This document shows positions 1-11,157 of a stretch of 64,000 nucleotides of DNA, one piece after another. How positions within the stretch are numbered: position 1 is the first letter of the stretch; each line of letters starts with the position of its first letter. A model generated the notes under the pieces. The model searched no databases and was not told where the DNA came from. It saw only the letters and a list, made by a program, of their open reading frames with translations. A program made the position numbers and the translations under genes. Origin of the DNA: Carallia brachiata (Eukaryota > Streptophyta > Magnoliopsida > Malpighiales > Rhizophoraceae); contig JADCRB010000007.1 of NCBI GenBank assembly GCA_021464245.1, forward strand, positions 1,052,705 through 1,116,704. Reading direction: 5' to 3'.

Positions 1-26
1 GCGGCATTAGATTAAGAGCCGGAGCC

Positions 27-3000
27 ATGAAGAACTGCGAACGGATTGCAAATTTGGCGTTAGCAGGTTTGATTTTTCGTCTGTGTGCGTGTGGGGGGTG
101 GGGTGGGGTGGGGGAGTTATATTGATGCGCTTTATCAACTCGAGAGTTGTATTAGCATATGTTGTGAAGATAGCCCTCACATGTATTGTAGAATTGGATT
201 GGGAACCTGATTCTTTTCTGATGCCAGTCATGCTTCATTAATGCAGGTTTAACACTAGCACCGCTTTTTGTGAAGGTCGACCCTAATTTAAATGTCATCT
301 TGAGTGCCTGCCTTACAGTTTATGTTGGTTGCTACCGATCTGTGAAGCCAACACCACCTTCAGTAAGCATAGAAAGAAAATTATGCTCTTTTTATTCTTA
401 CTTTTATTATTCCTTTGTGGTGTTAGCTCAAGAGACCTGAAATTTTATCTGTTCAATTTCCAGGAGACGATGTCCAATGAACATGCAATGCGCTTTCCCT
501 TTGTAGGGAGTGCAATGCTGTTATCACTATTCTTGCTTTTCAAGTTTCTTTCGAAAGACCTGGTTAATGCTGTACTGACATGCTACTTTTTCGTGCTTGG
601 AATTGTTGCACTCTCGTAAGTCCTGGTATCCTTTAATTTCATCATGGAAACCAGAGATTTGACAAGAAAAAGAATGAATTTGAACCGTTGGCAGCATTAT
701 CTTTTATCATATTGTTTTTTTTTTTTTTTTTTCAGGGCAACACTGCTACCAGCAATCAAACGTTATTTACCAAAGCATTGGAATGATGACCCTATTATCT
801 GGCGCTTTCCATATTTTCGTTGTATGAGTTCTCACTGCTGCTCTTACCATTTTGTTTTGAGTTACAATTCATTTTGAAATCTTGTTTATTTCCATTGTTG
901 CTATATGCCTGTACTGCTGGGATGCCTATTTGTTGGCAGCTTAGAAACTTAATTGCACAAATGCTTGAAGAGTTGATAGCTAATTGTAGTTGTTCCTTCA
1001 ATTTTAATTGTTCACAGTTTACTGCTTTATACTGCATGCCTAGAAAATGAAAAACCTTAGTGTCCTTATGCATAAAAAATTAGGGATTCAGTATATGGAT
1101 TTCGATGAGTGGACGCTGGACTTGTATCTGAGTCGATTCCATTTAGCATATTTGGAATGTCCTGGGGCTATTTGTTGCATGGTTGAACATCCAGAATCAA
1201 TTTTGGCATGTTATATAGCACTGTGAGTTTCTACATGCTTGCCCTTTGCCAAGGATACTAGTGCCTTTACACTCAGAGATGGTGTGTGTCGTCTGCATGC
1301 TCAACTGTTTGTATTAGTATTCTGCTTTTCAAAGCTCTTATTTGATCAAGTTGACGTCTTGCCTGTATTATGCAGAATGATGTTTTTCATTAAAACTTTG
1401 TTACACAGCTTTGGAGATTGAGTTCACAAGGTCTCAGGTTGTTGCGGCAATACCTGGAACATTTTTCTGTGCTTGGTATGCTTCTCAGAAGCATTGGCTT
1501 GCTAACAATATTCTGGGATTGGCTTTCTGCATTCAGGTCTGGATCATTGTTTTAATAGAAATCTCATTGCTTTAATTATCTTTATTTGCTTGTGGTTGCT
1601 CCTTCTATGTTCGGTTGATACCAGTTATGTACTGGGGATGAAGGACTTTTATTTGTTTTTCTTCTACAGGGAATTGAAATGCTTTCCCTTGGGTCTTTTA
1701 AGACTGGTGCCATCCTTCTGGTAATAAGATGTGAACTTTCCTGCTCCTTCTCCTTTTTCTGCTTCTTCTGTTGCTTCTTCTTTTTCTTCTCCTTCTCCTC
1801 CTCCTCTTTCTTGGAACCATTAAGGGAAATGGAACTTCTTTTCAGAACCAACAAGAAAAAAAGAAATATAATCCAACTAGATAAGGCCTTTATGTCTTGC
1901 CATTATAAGCAATTATTGCATAGTCTCACCAATCTTCATTGTCAGCATCTTTGAATAAAGAAAAAGTGGAGAAATGGTAGGAATAAAATTGGAGAATGGT
2001 AGGACCTGGTTCATACTCCAACTGGACCTGCACACTTTTAACCCAATCCCCATCTTCCCCCCCCCCCCCCCCCCCAACCCAAAAAAAAAAAACCAACAAG
2101 GAGAAAAGATACACCTACCTACTGTACCAGACAACCACCACTACTACTGCCACCCTCCTCCCAAAAATCCACTGCCATGATGGATCTTATGTGATGACAA
2201 TTAACGTCCATCTTCATTGCCAGCATCTGCAAATAAAAAAAAAAAAATAGAAAATAGTAGGGAAGAAGGAAATGGCTTGCGATATCTGCTTTTTTTTTTT
2301 AAAAAAAAAACTTTATTATATGTAGGAATTGCAAATTGTATATTTGCTTTTCAGTTGTAAAATTACTGATTAGTGAATGCGCTCAGCATATGACGGACAT
2401 TTGTTTATGTTTTGGACATATTTTTGATGCTCTTATCCAGCCTTTCTGACGTAACACTTTTTTGTTTCTATATTTTTATAGGCTGGACTTTTTGTTTATG
2501 ATATTTTCTGGGTTTTCTTCACTCCTGTTATGGTTAGCGTTGCAAAATCTTTTGATGCTCCTATTAAGGTTGGTATTCTAGATTGAACATTCACCGTCTA
2601 TTTACAAATATTTGTGTATAGTTTATTTGTTTTCTTGTGGTATCCTAATTACACGTCTACTTTATTGTTTTTAAAGCTTTTGTTCCCAACGAGAGATGCT
2701 GCACGGCCATTTTCTATGCTTGGACTTGGAGACATTGTAATTCCTGGTAAGGTGCTAACTTTGAAGTTAATACATCTGACGTGGGATATATTATGACGAT
2801 GGCCATGATTTGGTGCTGACATATAATTTAATGCTGGATTGTGTGAAATTAGTAGTTTGATAGTTTTGAATATCTTCTGTTAAGATGTGCAATGTTCCTT
2901 TAGTTCTTACATCTGCTGTGATGCATCTTCACATTTCAGGCATTTTTGTTGCCCTGGCATTGCGGTTTGATGTGTCTAGAGGAAACGAGAGCCAGTATTT

Positions 3001-3591
3001 TAAAAGTGCTTTTCTGGGATATACTGTTGGCTTGGTCCTCACGATTGTTGTCATGAACTGGTTTCAAGCTGCACAGGTGACATGATATGATGATCTCTCT
3101 TGGAATTTCTGTTCCCCATAAAATCTTTACCTTTCTGTGATCTTTCAACTTTATTCTATCCCGGTCTTTATACCTGTGATTTCATGTTGTACTTGCAGCC
3201 TGCACTTCTATATATCGTACCAGCTGTAATAGGATTCTTGGCTGCTCATGTCATATGGAATGGTGAAGTTAAACCGGTTTGTTCATCAACACACGTTCTC
3301 TGGTTTTTATAGCTAATATTTGTTGTGGCTCCTTTATGTCTTTGTATTTTCTCTACCGTGGTAATTTGTTTTTAAGCTAACCCCAACAAATAGGCTTTAA
3401 AGTCAAAAAGCAAATCGTTAGCAAGAACCTAGATTTGTTCCTGCTACATATAATGATTCGATCTATTGGGTTGATTAAGCTGATGATATATCTGTTGACG
3501 TAATGTGCAGTTGATGGAGTTTGACGAGTCAAAGACTGCTGGATCGTCTCAAGAAAATGATAAAACCAGCTCAAGCAAAAAGGTGGAATGA
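27..3591 (+). CDS. SPP: Signal peptide peptidase (intramembrane aspartyl protease), 11 exons
   Basis: This multi-pass ER membrane protease cleaves remnant signal peptides within the bilayer. Exons inferred from reading frame and GT-AG sites are 27-66, 247-362, 464-615, 736-821, 1409-1536, 1670-1720, 2482-2568, 2677-2746, 2940-3076, 3199-3276 and 3511-3591. They total 1026 nt, or 341 aa, with phases consistent throughout; Arabidopsis SPP is about 344 aa. The start MKNCERIANLALAG matches the family N-terminus. The two catalytic aspartates are in YD (about residue 198, exon 7) and GLGD (about 239, exon 8). The QPAL signature spans the exon 9/10 junction (about 289-292). The C-terminus is hydrophilic and ends KVE. 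The exon 4 donor is taken as GTATGA at 822 because it restores the conserved Phe-Arg-Ser-Leu-Glu stretch. Intron 6 holds CT-rich, poly-C and poly-A tracts. The 5' UTR lies mostly outside the window. Identity is firm; individual splice sites are inferred. Confidence 0.95.
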
Positions 3592-4942
3592 TGTCGAAAA
3601 TGCTAGGAAGGATTACTCAGAAACTATTATGTACCATCGGGAACACATGCTGTTGTCCTTTTGGGGATCCCAAAAAGTCTCTAAAAATCTCAAATCTTCT
3701 CGGCTAACTTATGCATTTTGCCCCTCAGTGTAACAGATTTTGGAACTATTAAGCGAAAAGGAAAAAAAAAAACATATTTAACCTCCTCTGGTGGAGCCAA
3801 TTTGCCCCATCTTATCCTAAATCTTTTAACGCTTCATGTCCATGCCTTGATAGGCACTCGCTAATGCTTGTGAATGGTCTTGGCCAGTAGAACGCGATCT
3901 GGCTAGATCTTTGGCTTCCAAATTGAGTTTGTCAATTCATTGAATATGCAGCCGGGTTAGATAAGCTTCTGTTACTTTTGTCAATTTGATTTCAAATTGA
4001 ATATAGAGATAGCCAGGTTTAGGTTCGGTTAGCTCTTATAGGCTATCAAATTGATTCTTTGCACCCACCTTCGAGACGAGTGCAATGCTCTAGGGCAAAA
4101 CTCAATTTTGCAAAACTCAATCTGTTTGGCATCCCTTTCACTTTCTCATTTTAAGAAAGAATAGATAAGTTCCTAATTTTTTCAGTTGTTACTGCAAAAC
4201 TCGATTTCGCACAAATCAAATATGGACAAAAAATGATAAATGGACGAAAAAAAAAAAAACCATCCCAAACTTAGAAATTACATAATTTTGTTGCTCAAAA
4301 GTTTTTTAGTAGTTAAGATTTAAACTTTTAATATCAATGTTTTAAATTTTAATTTTAAAAAGAAAAATAGGACATTTGAGAAGAGACATGATATTGTGTA
4401 AATTATAATTTAATAAATTTTTTAATAAATTAAAAATACATGATTTATTCATATCTGATTTTTACAATAGGTTTTAAGAGCCGTCAAATTACGGACCTGA
4501 GCGAAAATGATACAAGTCGGCTTAAAAATTCAGAACCCGAAAATGATGCGGACTGGAAAAAATTTACCAGTAGGCGCTGCCGTAATAAAACAAAGACAAA
4601 TACAAACAGTAGCCCATAATTGGACGACTTAATTAAAACCAAAGATAGAAACCCCCACCTGTAATCTAAAAAGTTAATTGAAACATAGAATTCAAGAAGC
4701 AAATGCAGATTAAGCCCCCTCTCCTTCTGTCTATTAATTAACTATTATAATAATATTAATAATCCATAATTAATTAGATGGTATGAGAAGAGAGATACAA
4801 ACCCGGATCACATTTTCTCCTGTTACTGTATACATTTTGTGTTTATGGTCTCACGGGGTTCTCTCTTTGAGCCAAGTCAATCGAAGCCGAAATTTAACAG
4901 TGAAAAAAAAAAGGATTAAATCCCTCTGGAAAATCATAAGCT
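3592..4942. other. Gene-free spacer plus 5' UTR of the homeodomain gene
   Basis: No coding region is supported here. The first 150-200 bases probably hold the 3' UTR of the protease gene. The middle is AT-rich with A-runs. Roughly 4780-4942 is the likely 5' UTR of the downstream homeodomain gene. I see no transposon ends or RNA genes. Confidence 0.5.
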
Positions 4943-7900
4943 ATGGAAGGTATGTATCATGTTCTTATCTCAATCTCGGGGTTGTTCTGTGTATTGGGGG
5001 AATTTTTTTTTTTCCCAATTTTTGATTGGTTTTTGGCAGCTTGTTTTATAATTTTCTGCTTAGTTGGTCATCGAGAAAGCTTAATTTTAAAATGGGGAAT
5101 TGGGTTTTTTTTTTTTGTCCAAACGCACCTGTAGAATTATGTGTAATCAGCAGTGTAGCTGTTAGAATTCTGGTATTAGGAATTGTGGTCTATGAATTGA
5201 GATGTTTGGTTGCCCGAGAAAAGAAGAATCTTTTGCAAAAAGTTGGGATTTTGATTGTCGTTATCTTTGGATTTGCCGATGTCTTTGTTCTTTTGTTGTT
5301 CTAAATGATGGAAGATTTCGCTCCCCACTTTGTGTTTTCCTTTTCCTTCTACCTTCCTGCATTATATTATCCGGACCCGGTAGTTTTTAGGTCAAGCCCA
5401 TTACTTGGGTGCAATTGTTTTGCATCTGAACTAAGTCATTCATGTGTTTCCAAGCTAATCTTCATGAGTTTTGAGTTATGTGGGAAAGGAACCCGGAAAC
5501 TTCTTGTGCCGCACGATTGTTTGGAGTCTTTCCTGTGTTTGGGAAGATATCAGCAAGCATATTTCTTTCACTTGATAAAAGAGGTATCCATTTGTCAATG
5601 CTTGGCAACCTCCGGCTACATTTAAGTCTCCCAGCTCTCGCATGATGGGGTGAATTGCAGCCCAAAAGCCAATGGCATGGCCCCTCATATGCGTTTTTTG
5701 TACTCAACAATGTTGAGATTTGAACTCAAGAAATACGCCCAACTCACACATGCTAGTCCAGTATGTTCACCTCTTGAGTTGACCCGTGTGGTTCATTAGG
5801 AAGCATTTTTGGTTTGGGAGAGAAGCACACAGTGATGAAGCTCTAGCTTTGTCATCAAATTGTTGACATAGATGTTTTTGTGCTTTGGGATTTTGAATGT
5901 GTTAGTTTAGAGTTGGATTCATTACAAACTCTGCACAGTGTTCTAAAAATTAGAGGCTGAGTTAACTACCTCTCCAGCTTTCACACCACTAAAATATCAT
6001 GAGCTGTATATTCTTTCCATACCCGTTGTACTCCTTCTTCTATGTAAAGATATGCATGGTTGCTCTACTGATTTTCTTCTTTCTGCCTGGCTACATCTGA
6101 TATATAACTTTATTTTGGGGTCCAAATTTTAGATTCAAGTGAAGCACACTCTGAAGAAAATAAAGTTCACATGGAGAAGAACAACAAAAGAAAACTCAAG
6201 ACACCTAGTCAAGTCATTGCTCTGGAGAACTTCTACAAGGGTATTGTTGCTTCTCAGTGAATTTTAATTCATGCATCCTTTTGTGCCAGTTGATGATGTT
6301 CTTGAAAGGCAATTTTGTTTTTCTCAGAACACAAGTATCCTACAGAAGAAATGAAGTCGGAACTTGCACAAAGGATAGGATTAACAGAAAAGCAAATATC
6401 TAGTTGGTTTTGCCACAGAAGGTTGAAAGACAATAGATCATTGAAAGATGAAACATATGCTAATGGACGACTAGATCGGTCTAGCGGTATCATTCAGGAT
6501 CGTGGTAGTGGATTATGGCAAGATTCTTGTGGTAGCACTAAACTGGGTGATTACAGGAACATCGATCCAAGGGAAGTTGAAAGTCAGAGACTTTATGGGC
6601 ATGATTTTCTAGCTGCTGATGTCACCCATGACCATGCAAGTTGCTATATGGGAAATGCTCGTGGCATGGATGATACATCTTCAGAAAGTGGGTCATCCTT
6701 ACAGCATAAGCTTTCTCCTCCGGATGAGGATGCTTATGCTAATGAAGCTTCCAGATACCTGCCACAAAATGGATTTACTATGTCCTCAGTCCCCATGGGT
6801 GCAAATAACATGGGGCATAAGCCATCTGGATATTTGAAGGTGAAGTGTGAAATCGAAAATGCTGCTATTACTGCTGTCAAGAAGCATTTGGGTAGGCATT
6901 ATAGGGAAGATGGTCCACCACTTGGTGTTGAATTCCAGCCACTCCCCCCTGATGCATTCGCATCACCAATTAGGATTCCAGTTAATGGTATGTCAGAAAC
7001 TCTTTCTTAACCTATCTCTGTGGAATTCAGTTGCAGTTGATACGAGCACAATGGAACATTAGAGAATTCATGGGGCTAAATCTTGTTTCATAATTTCACT
7101 TTCTTAATCATTGTATAATTTTTAGGTTTGCATTTAAATGAAGTATGTTACTTTGTAGTTATGAACATACATATGTTTTCATTCTTAGGCATTTGATGGT
7201 TTAGTGATTGCATCTTTTGCTAGCTGAGAAGAGACCCGTTGTTAAAGATTTCTTCAAATATGGGTATATGAGCAGATCATCTGAAGAGAACAGGATTGCT
7301 TGGATTGTTTTTGGCCGCTATTATTTCATAACTTCTAATATTTCTACTTAATGCTCGCATAAAAAGTTAGCTTTCTCGTTGTGTATCTGGCAAAGTGGTC
7401 CAATTTTTTTGATCCCTAGCTGAAGTTGCAAAATTTGATCTTCTTTGCAGAATCTATAAGATAGGTTGTTATGGTTTTGGAATGTAGGTGATCATTTTGT
7501 TGTTCTGCTACTATTTTGGGTGGGTGTTGAGCCATTGCTGTCCCCTAGTTCTTAACACATTGTCCATATGTTGGTGCAAATACTTTTATATCTGTTTCTC
7601 TATTGTCACTGTGAATCATTGCTTGAAATAATTTTAAATTTATGTTTTTGTTTTGTTACTTTTGAACACCTTGGCAGGACCATTCTATTTTGGGGATCTT
7701 GCTCGGATCCATTCTCCTGATGTTTCTGGGGTACGAAAACAGGCCAGTCTCAGCTCTTTAACTTTAAGTTGATTTGCATTTTATAAATATTTCTACAATT
7801 ACCTTGCACCAAGCAGAAATGATGGGAATCTCATTTTATGTTCCCTTTTATACATTTGCAGAGGCATGAAGCACCTAGTTCCCAAATGACTTCGCAGGAT

Positions 7901-9058
7901 TCCTATATGGAAGGGCCAAAGTGTCACCCCAACCATGGGTCTGATTCTCATGAGAGGAAATCTCACCACCGGCTAAAACCAATGTCTGCATCCAACAACT
8001 ATTCCAATTCCAATCCCAGCAGGAATTCTCCCATTTGCAGTTATGATGATCTGGCTGGTGAAAATTCTGTTTATAGTGACAAAGGAAATTACAAATTGAG
8101 TTTTAAGCATGGCATGGAGAGGATAAGATCAGATTCTGTTTCTGACCATCATGGTCCTGATGGTAGGAATACTAGTGATTACATGGAGCATTGGTCCCAT
8201 GACAATGATAGCAACAGTCCTAAGATAGTCCAAAGGAATGACTCTGTGTCTATTCCTTCAAAATTGATGCTTGGGTCCGGTAACTTTCTTGGTATTGAAG
8301 AGGGATTACCACACAGAAGAATAGCAAAGGTCTGATGTTGCTTTATACTTTGCTCCTTTGTACTTTATTGGTAGTAGATTCAATGCCAAAAATATATGGC
8401 TTAATATTAAGTTACGTTGGAAATGTGCGGGAAGATAAACTTTATAAAAAAATGAAGAGAACAAATGAGTATCGTGATCCAGTCAGAGTAAAAATGCATC
8501 CAACAAATGAATTTATTGTGAGGATATGTTGTGGTCAACTTACCATTATCTGATGTAGATGTATTGTGTAGTGTGTGTGTGTGTGTGTGTGTGTGTTAGT
8601 GTGTATGTGCGCATATATTGATCTTGACACCTCCTGCACTTTTTGGCAACTCTTGAAGGTGGCAAAAGAGTTCAGAGTTGAGCTTCCTCAAGCAGAATAT
8701 GTGTCAAAACCATCGCTCTCTGATGTGCTTGGGAGATCAAATTTAACCAAAGAGTGAGCACAATTTTTTGCAGCCATTATAATATTCATCTTTCTTCTCT
8801 TTTTCCTCATTATATTTTGATTTTATGCTATTCATTTGGATTCATTTTTCTCTATGTTTTTATGTCGTCTGTGCTACAAAACTCATGACTTTATAACACC
8901 CATTTCTTGAATTGCATCCTCATCACATCATGGTGCATTTTTTATCACGCAGATCTTCCATTGGGATAGCATCTAGTGTCACTGAAGTTGAAATTGCAGA
9001 AACTAGTTTTTTCCGAGGATCAAGAAACCCAAAGGCAATGGATGGTAGGAAATTATAA
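4943..9058 (+). CDS. Homeodomain-like nuclear protein (plant family resembling Arabidopsis At4g03250), 7 exons
   Basis: A putative DNA-binding nuclear protein. Inferred exons are 4943-4949, 6133-6240, 6328-6987, 7678-7742, 7862-8329, 8659-8753 and 8953-9058, totalling 1509 nt (502 aa). The homeodomain lies at about residues 21-80: KRKLKTPSQV, then EHKYPTEEM, then helix 3 with WFCHRRLKDN, the form also found in RLT-type plant homeobox proteins. A conserved block near residue 240 contains REDGPPLGVEF and PLPPDAF. The rest is hydrophilic and Ser/Asn/His-rich, without the DDT domain of full RLT proteins. The first coding exon is only ATGGAAG, followed by a 1183-nt intron. It was chosen because it gives MEDSSEAHSEEN in phase with exon 2 and no other ATG is available there. 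Exon 4 ends either at a GC donor (CAG|GCCAGT, 7742, preferred) or at a weak GT donor at 7731, which would remove four residues. I recall the family length as near 500 aa. Family assignment is fairly sure; molecular function is not. Confidence 0.82.
8570..8596. repeat. (GT)n microsatellite in intron 5 of the homeodomain gene
   Basis: About 13 uninterrupted GT units, followed by an imperfect GT/GC tail. It is intronic and so not expected to affect coding. Confidence 0.9.
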
Positions 9059-11157
9059 TGGGTTGTAAGGATTACGTCTTGAACAGATAGCAAGTGGCCA
9101 TTTATTCCGATTAACTTGCCACAGTGTTGTACAGTAGGAAGAGAATGTACTTGATATACTCGATTTTGACCACTGCTATATGGAGTATCAACCTAAGTCT
9201 TATTGCCAACAAAGTGGTCATCTGTCTATACTTGTACATTTCTTATCTCTGTGATGTCAAGTGCTTTCTCGGTGGAGATGTACTGCTGAACTTTGGTTGT
9301 AAATCTGATTAAACTGGAATTTTCGAAGCGGAAAAAATGTTCATCAATTGTATGTTATGTTTTTTTCTTTTTTGTTTTTTTTTTTTTTTTTTTTTTGGTG
9401 TATGAAAGAAATGGCTCAACCGTCACTGAGGAGTTGTTGAGCCGTTGTTGATAGTTGGTGGAAGTGCCTGCTGCACATCTGCATTGATTTTCCTCCTTGA
9501 AGAAAGCCTTGGCCTTTGCCCGTGCTTTTTGTAGTTCTCGTCTCTGATTTCCTGCCCGAGGGTCCTCTTGCTGTGTTTTGCTTTAAGAGGGCAACAATTT
9601 TGGTCCGATCATTGTTAACTGAGTAGCGACAAATTTGGAGATGGCTTCTATGCCCCATACAAAACCAGTTGTGGGGAGGATGGATTTTATTGGGCAAGAA
9701 ACTGTCATATGGTTGAGAAAGAATCCCAGCCCAGACTGGCCTTTCAAACAGCTATTATTGTTAAGTAAGGTTTCGACCAGCAGTTGCCAGCTGGTTGGTG
9801 TCCAATGTTAACTCGCTTTTCGACGGAGATAAGTGAAACGGAAACAATTGACCAATTAAATGTGGACTTTGATTTGAATCTGATTTCCCAGGTTATTGGA
9901 AGCCGCATCAGAAACTCCATCTCAAGTAAAAGAGCTAGTTGGCGTCTGAAGTTTTTAATTCTACGAGAACGCAGGTAAGTTAAATGGGAACAAAGCACTG
10001 TCCTCCTTTAGATCCGTCCCTGCTACCTGTTTTACGTGAGAGATGAAAGCTTGAACTCCCTGTTTGCATTGCCTCTCAATCCACACATATTTTTCTTGTG
10101 ATGGTTGATATGCCAAAATTTCCAATTCAGTGGATCCCTTCCTTTCTGAACAATCGCTTCATGAGGCCTTTTCAATTAATGTCTGGATTAATTGGGAATT
10201 TGGACATGATTTGGCAAACATGATGAAAATAATCTGAGGGTTTAATTTGATTAGGGTGGATTTATTCCACATGGTCTATTTCATTAAGGTACTGCATGAC
10301 CTGTGATTCAGTTTGTCCGTAAGAAAGTTGCTTAGTTAGTTTTCTCAACAAAATTTTGAAACTTTTCACAATTCTTTTTCTATGAGGTTTTTGGAATCCA
10401 CGGCACTCCTCAAAAGCAGCGAAAAAGGAATGAAAAGAAAGACAATAAAAAAAAAAAAAGAGAAAAAAATCAGCCTAGTTTGACACGTTTGAGTTAAGAT
10501 AAAATGAAAAACAAAAATTATGAATATAAAATAAGAGTATAATCTCGTTTTTTTTGTTTTTTGTTTTTTTTTTTTTATATGCATTCATGAGTATTATTCT
10601 ATGTCCATTTAACGTTTTCAAAAAATTTCAATAAACTGTATTTTTGTATTTATTCAAATTCTTTGTTTTCCATTTGTCCGTATAACAATTTGTTATCTAT
10701 TTCTGCGTTTGTGTGTCATTAGACTCTCTCGATCATTTTCATTCATTAGCTTTGTAATTATAATGATACAATAATATTCCTTTCTCTCACACACATTATT
10801 TTCGCCTTAGAGATCACTGAAGTACAGAAGCTCTAGGTTTTTTTTTTTTCCTTTTCATTTATTTTTGATTGATGGCCGACATATTGCTTTTTAGTACGTT
10901 AAGAAATTAAATTCTTAGTCGGTTGGTTGGCTTTTATTGAAAAAGCAGCTAATATATATTCTTAAGAAAATGCAATCACAAATATTGTGATTTTAGTATG
11001 TTTCCTCGGACAATTGAAAATTTAGTTCAAGCTTGTATATTTAAATATAGCCTTACTTTCTGAATTAAACTACAAAGAGAGATAGCGAAGATGAGTGTTA
11101 CAATAACATTTGAAGGATAATAAATTCAGAAAAGTTCTTCCCTGAAAAAATTTCATT
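9059..11157. other. Intergenic: 3' flank of RLP 1, shared with other RLP copies and interrupted by insertions
   Basis: Pieces at about 9640-9735, 10175-10260 and 10860-11060 match the 3' flank of the broken RLP (26880-27340) and, inverted, 51906-52330. The DNA between them (about 9736-10174 and 10265-10850) is absent from the other copies, so it is probably inserted. 9784-9973 looks exon-like: it is open and ends in CAG|GTAAGT, but I do not recognise it. 9418-9640 has balanced composition but no recognisable product. Long T and A runs occur near 9361-9396 and 10440-10580. Confidence 0.5.

Noticed and set aside
644..2250. Open frames in introns of the protease gene
   Set aside because: Low-complexity intron sequence (CT, poly-C, poly-A); true exons are defined by family homology and splice phase.
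5026..5710. Open frames between the micro-exon and exon 2 of the homeodomain gene
   Set aside because: Hydrophobic T-rich intron translations without recognisable domains.
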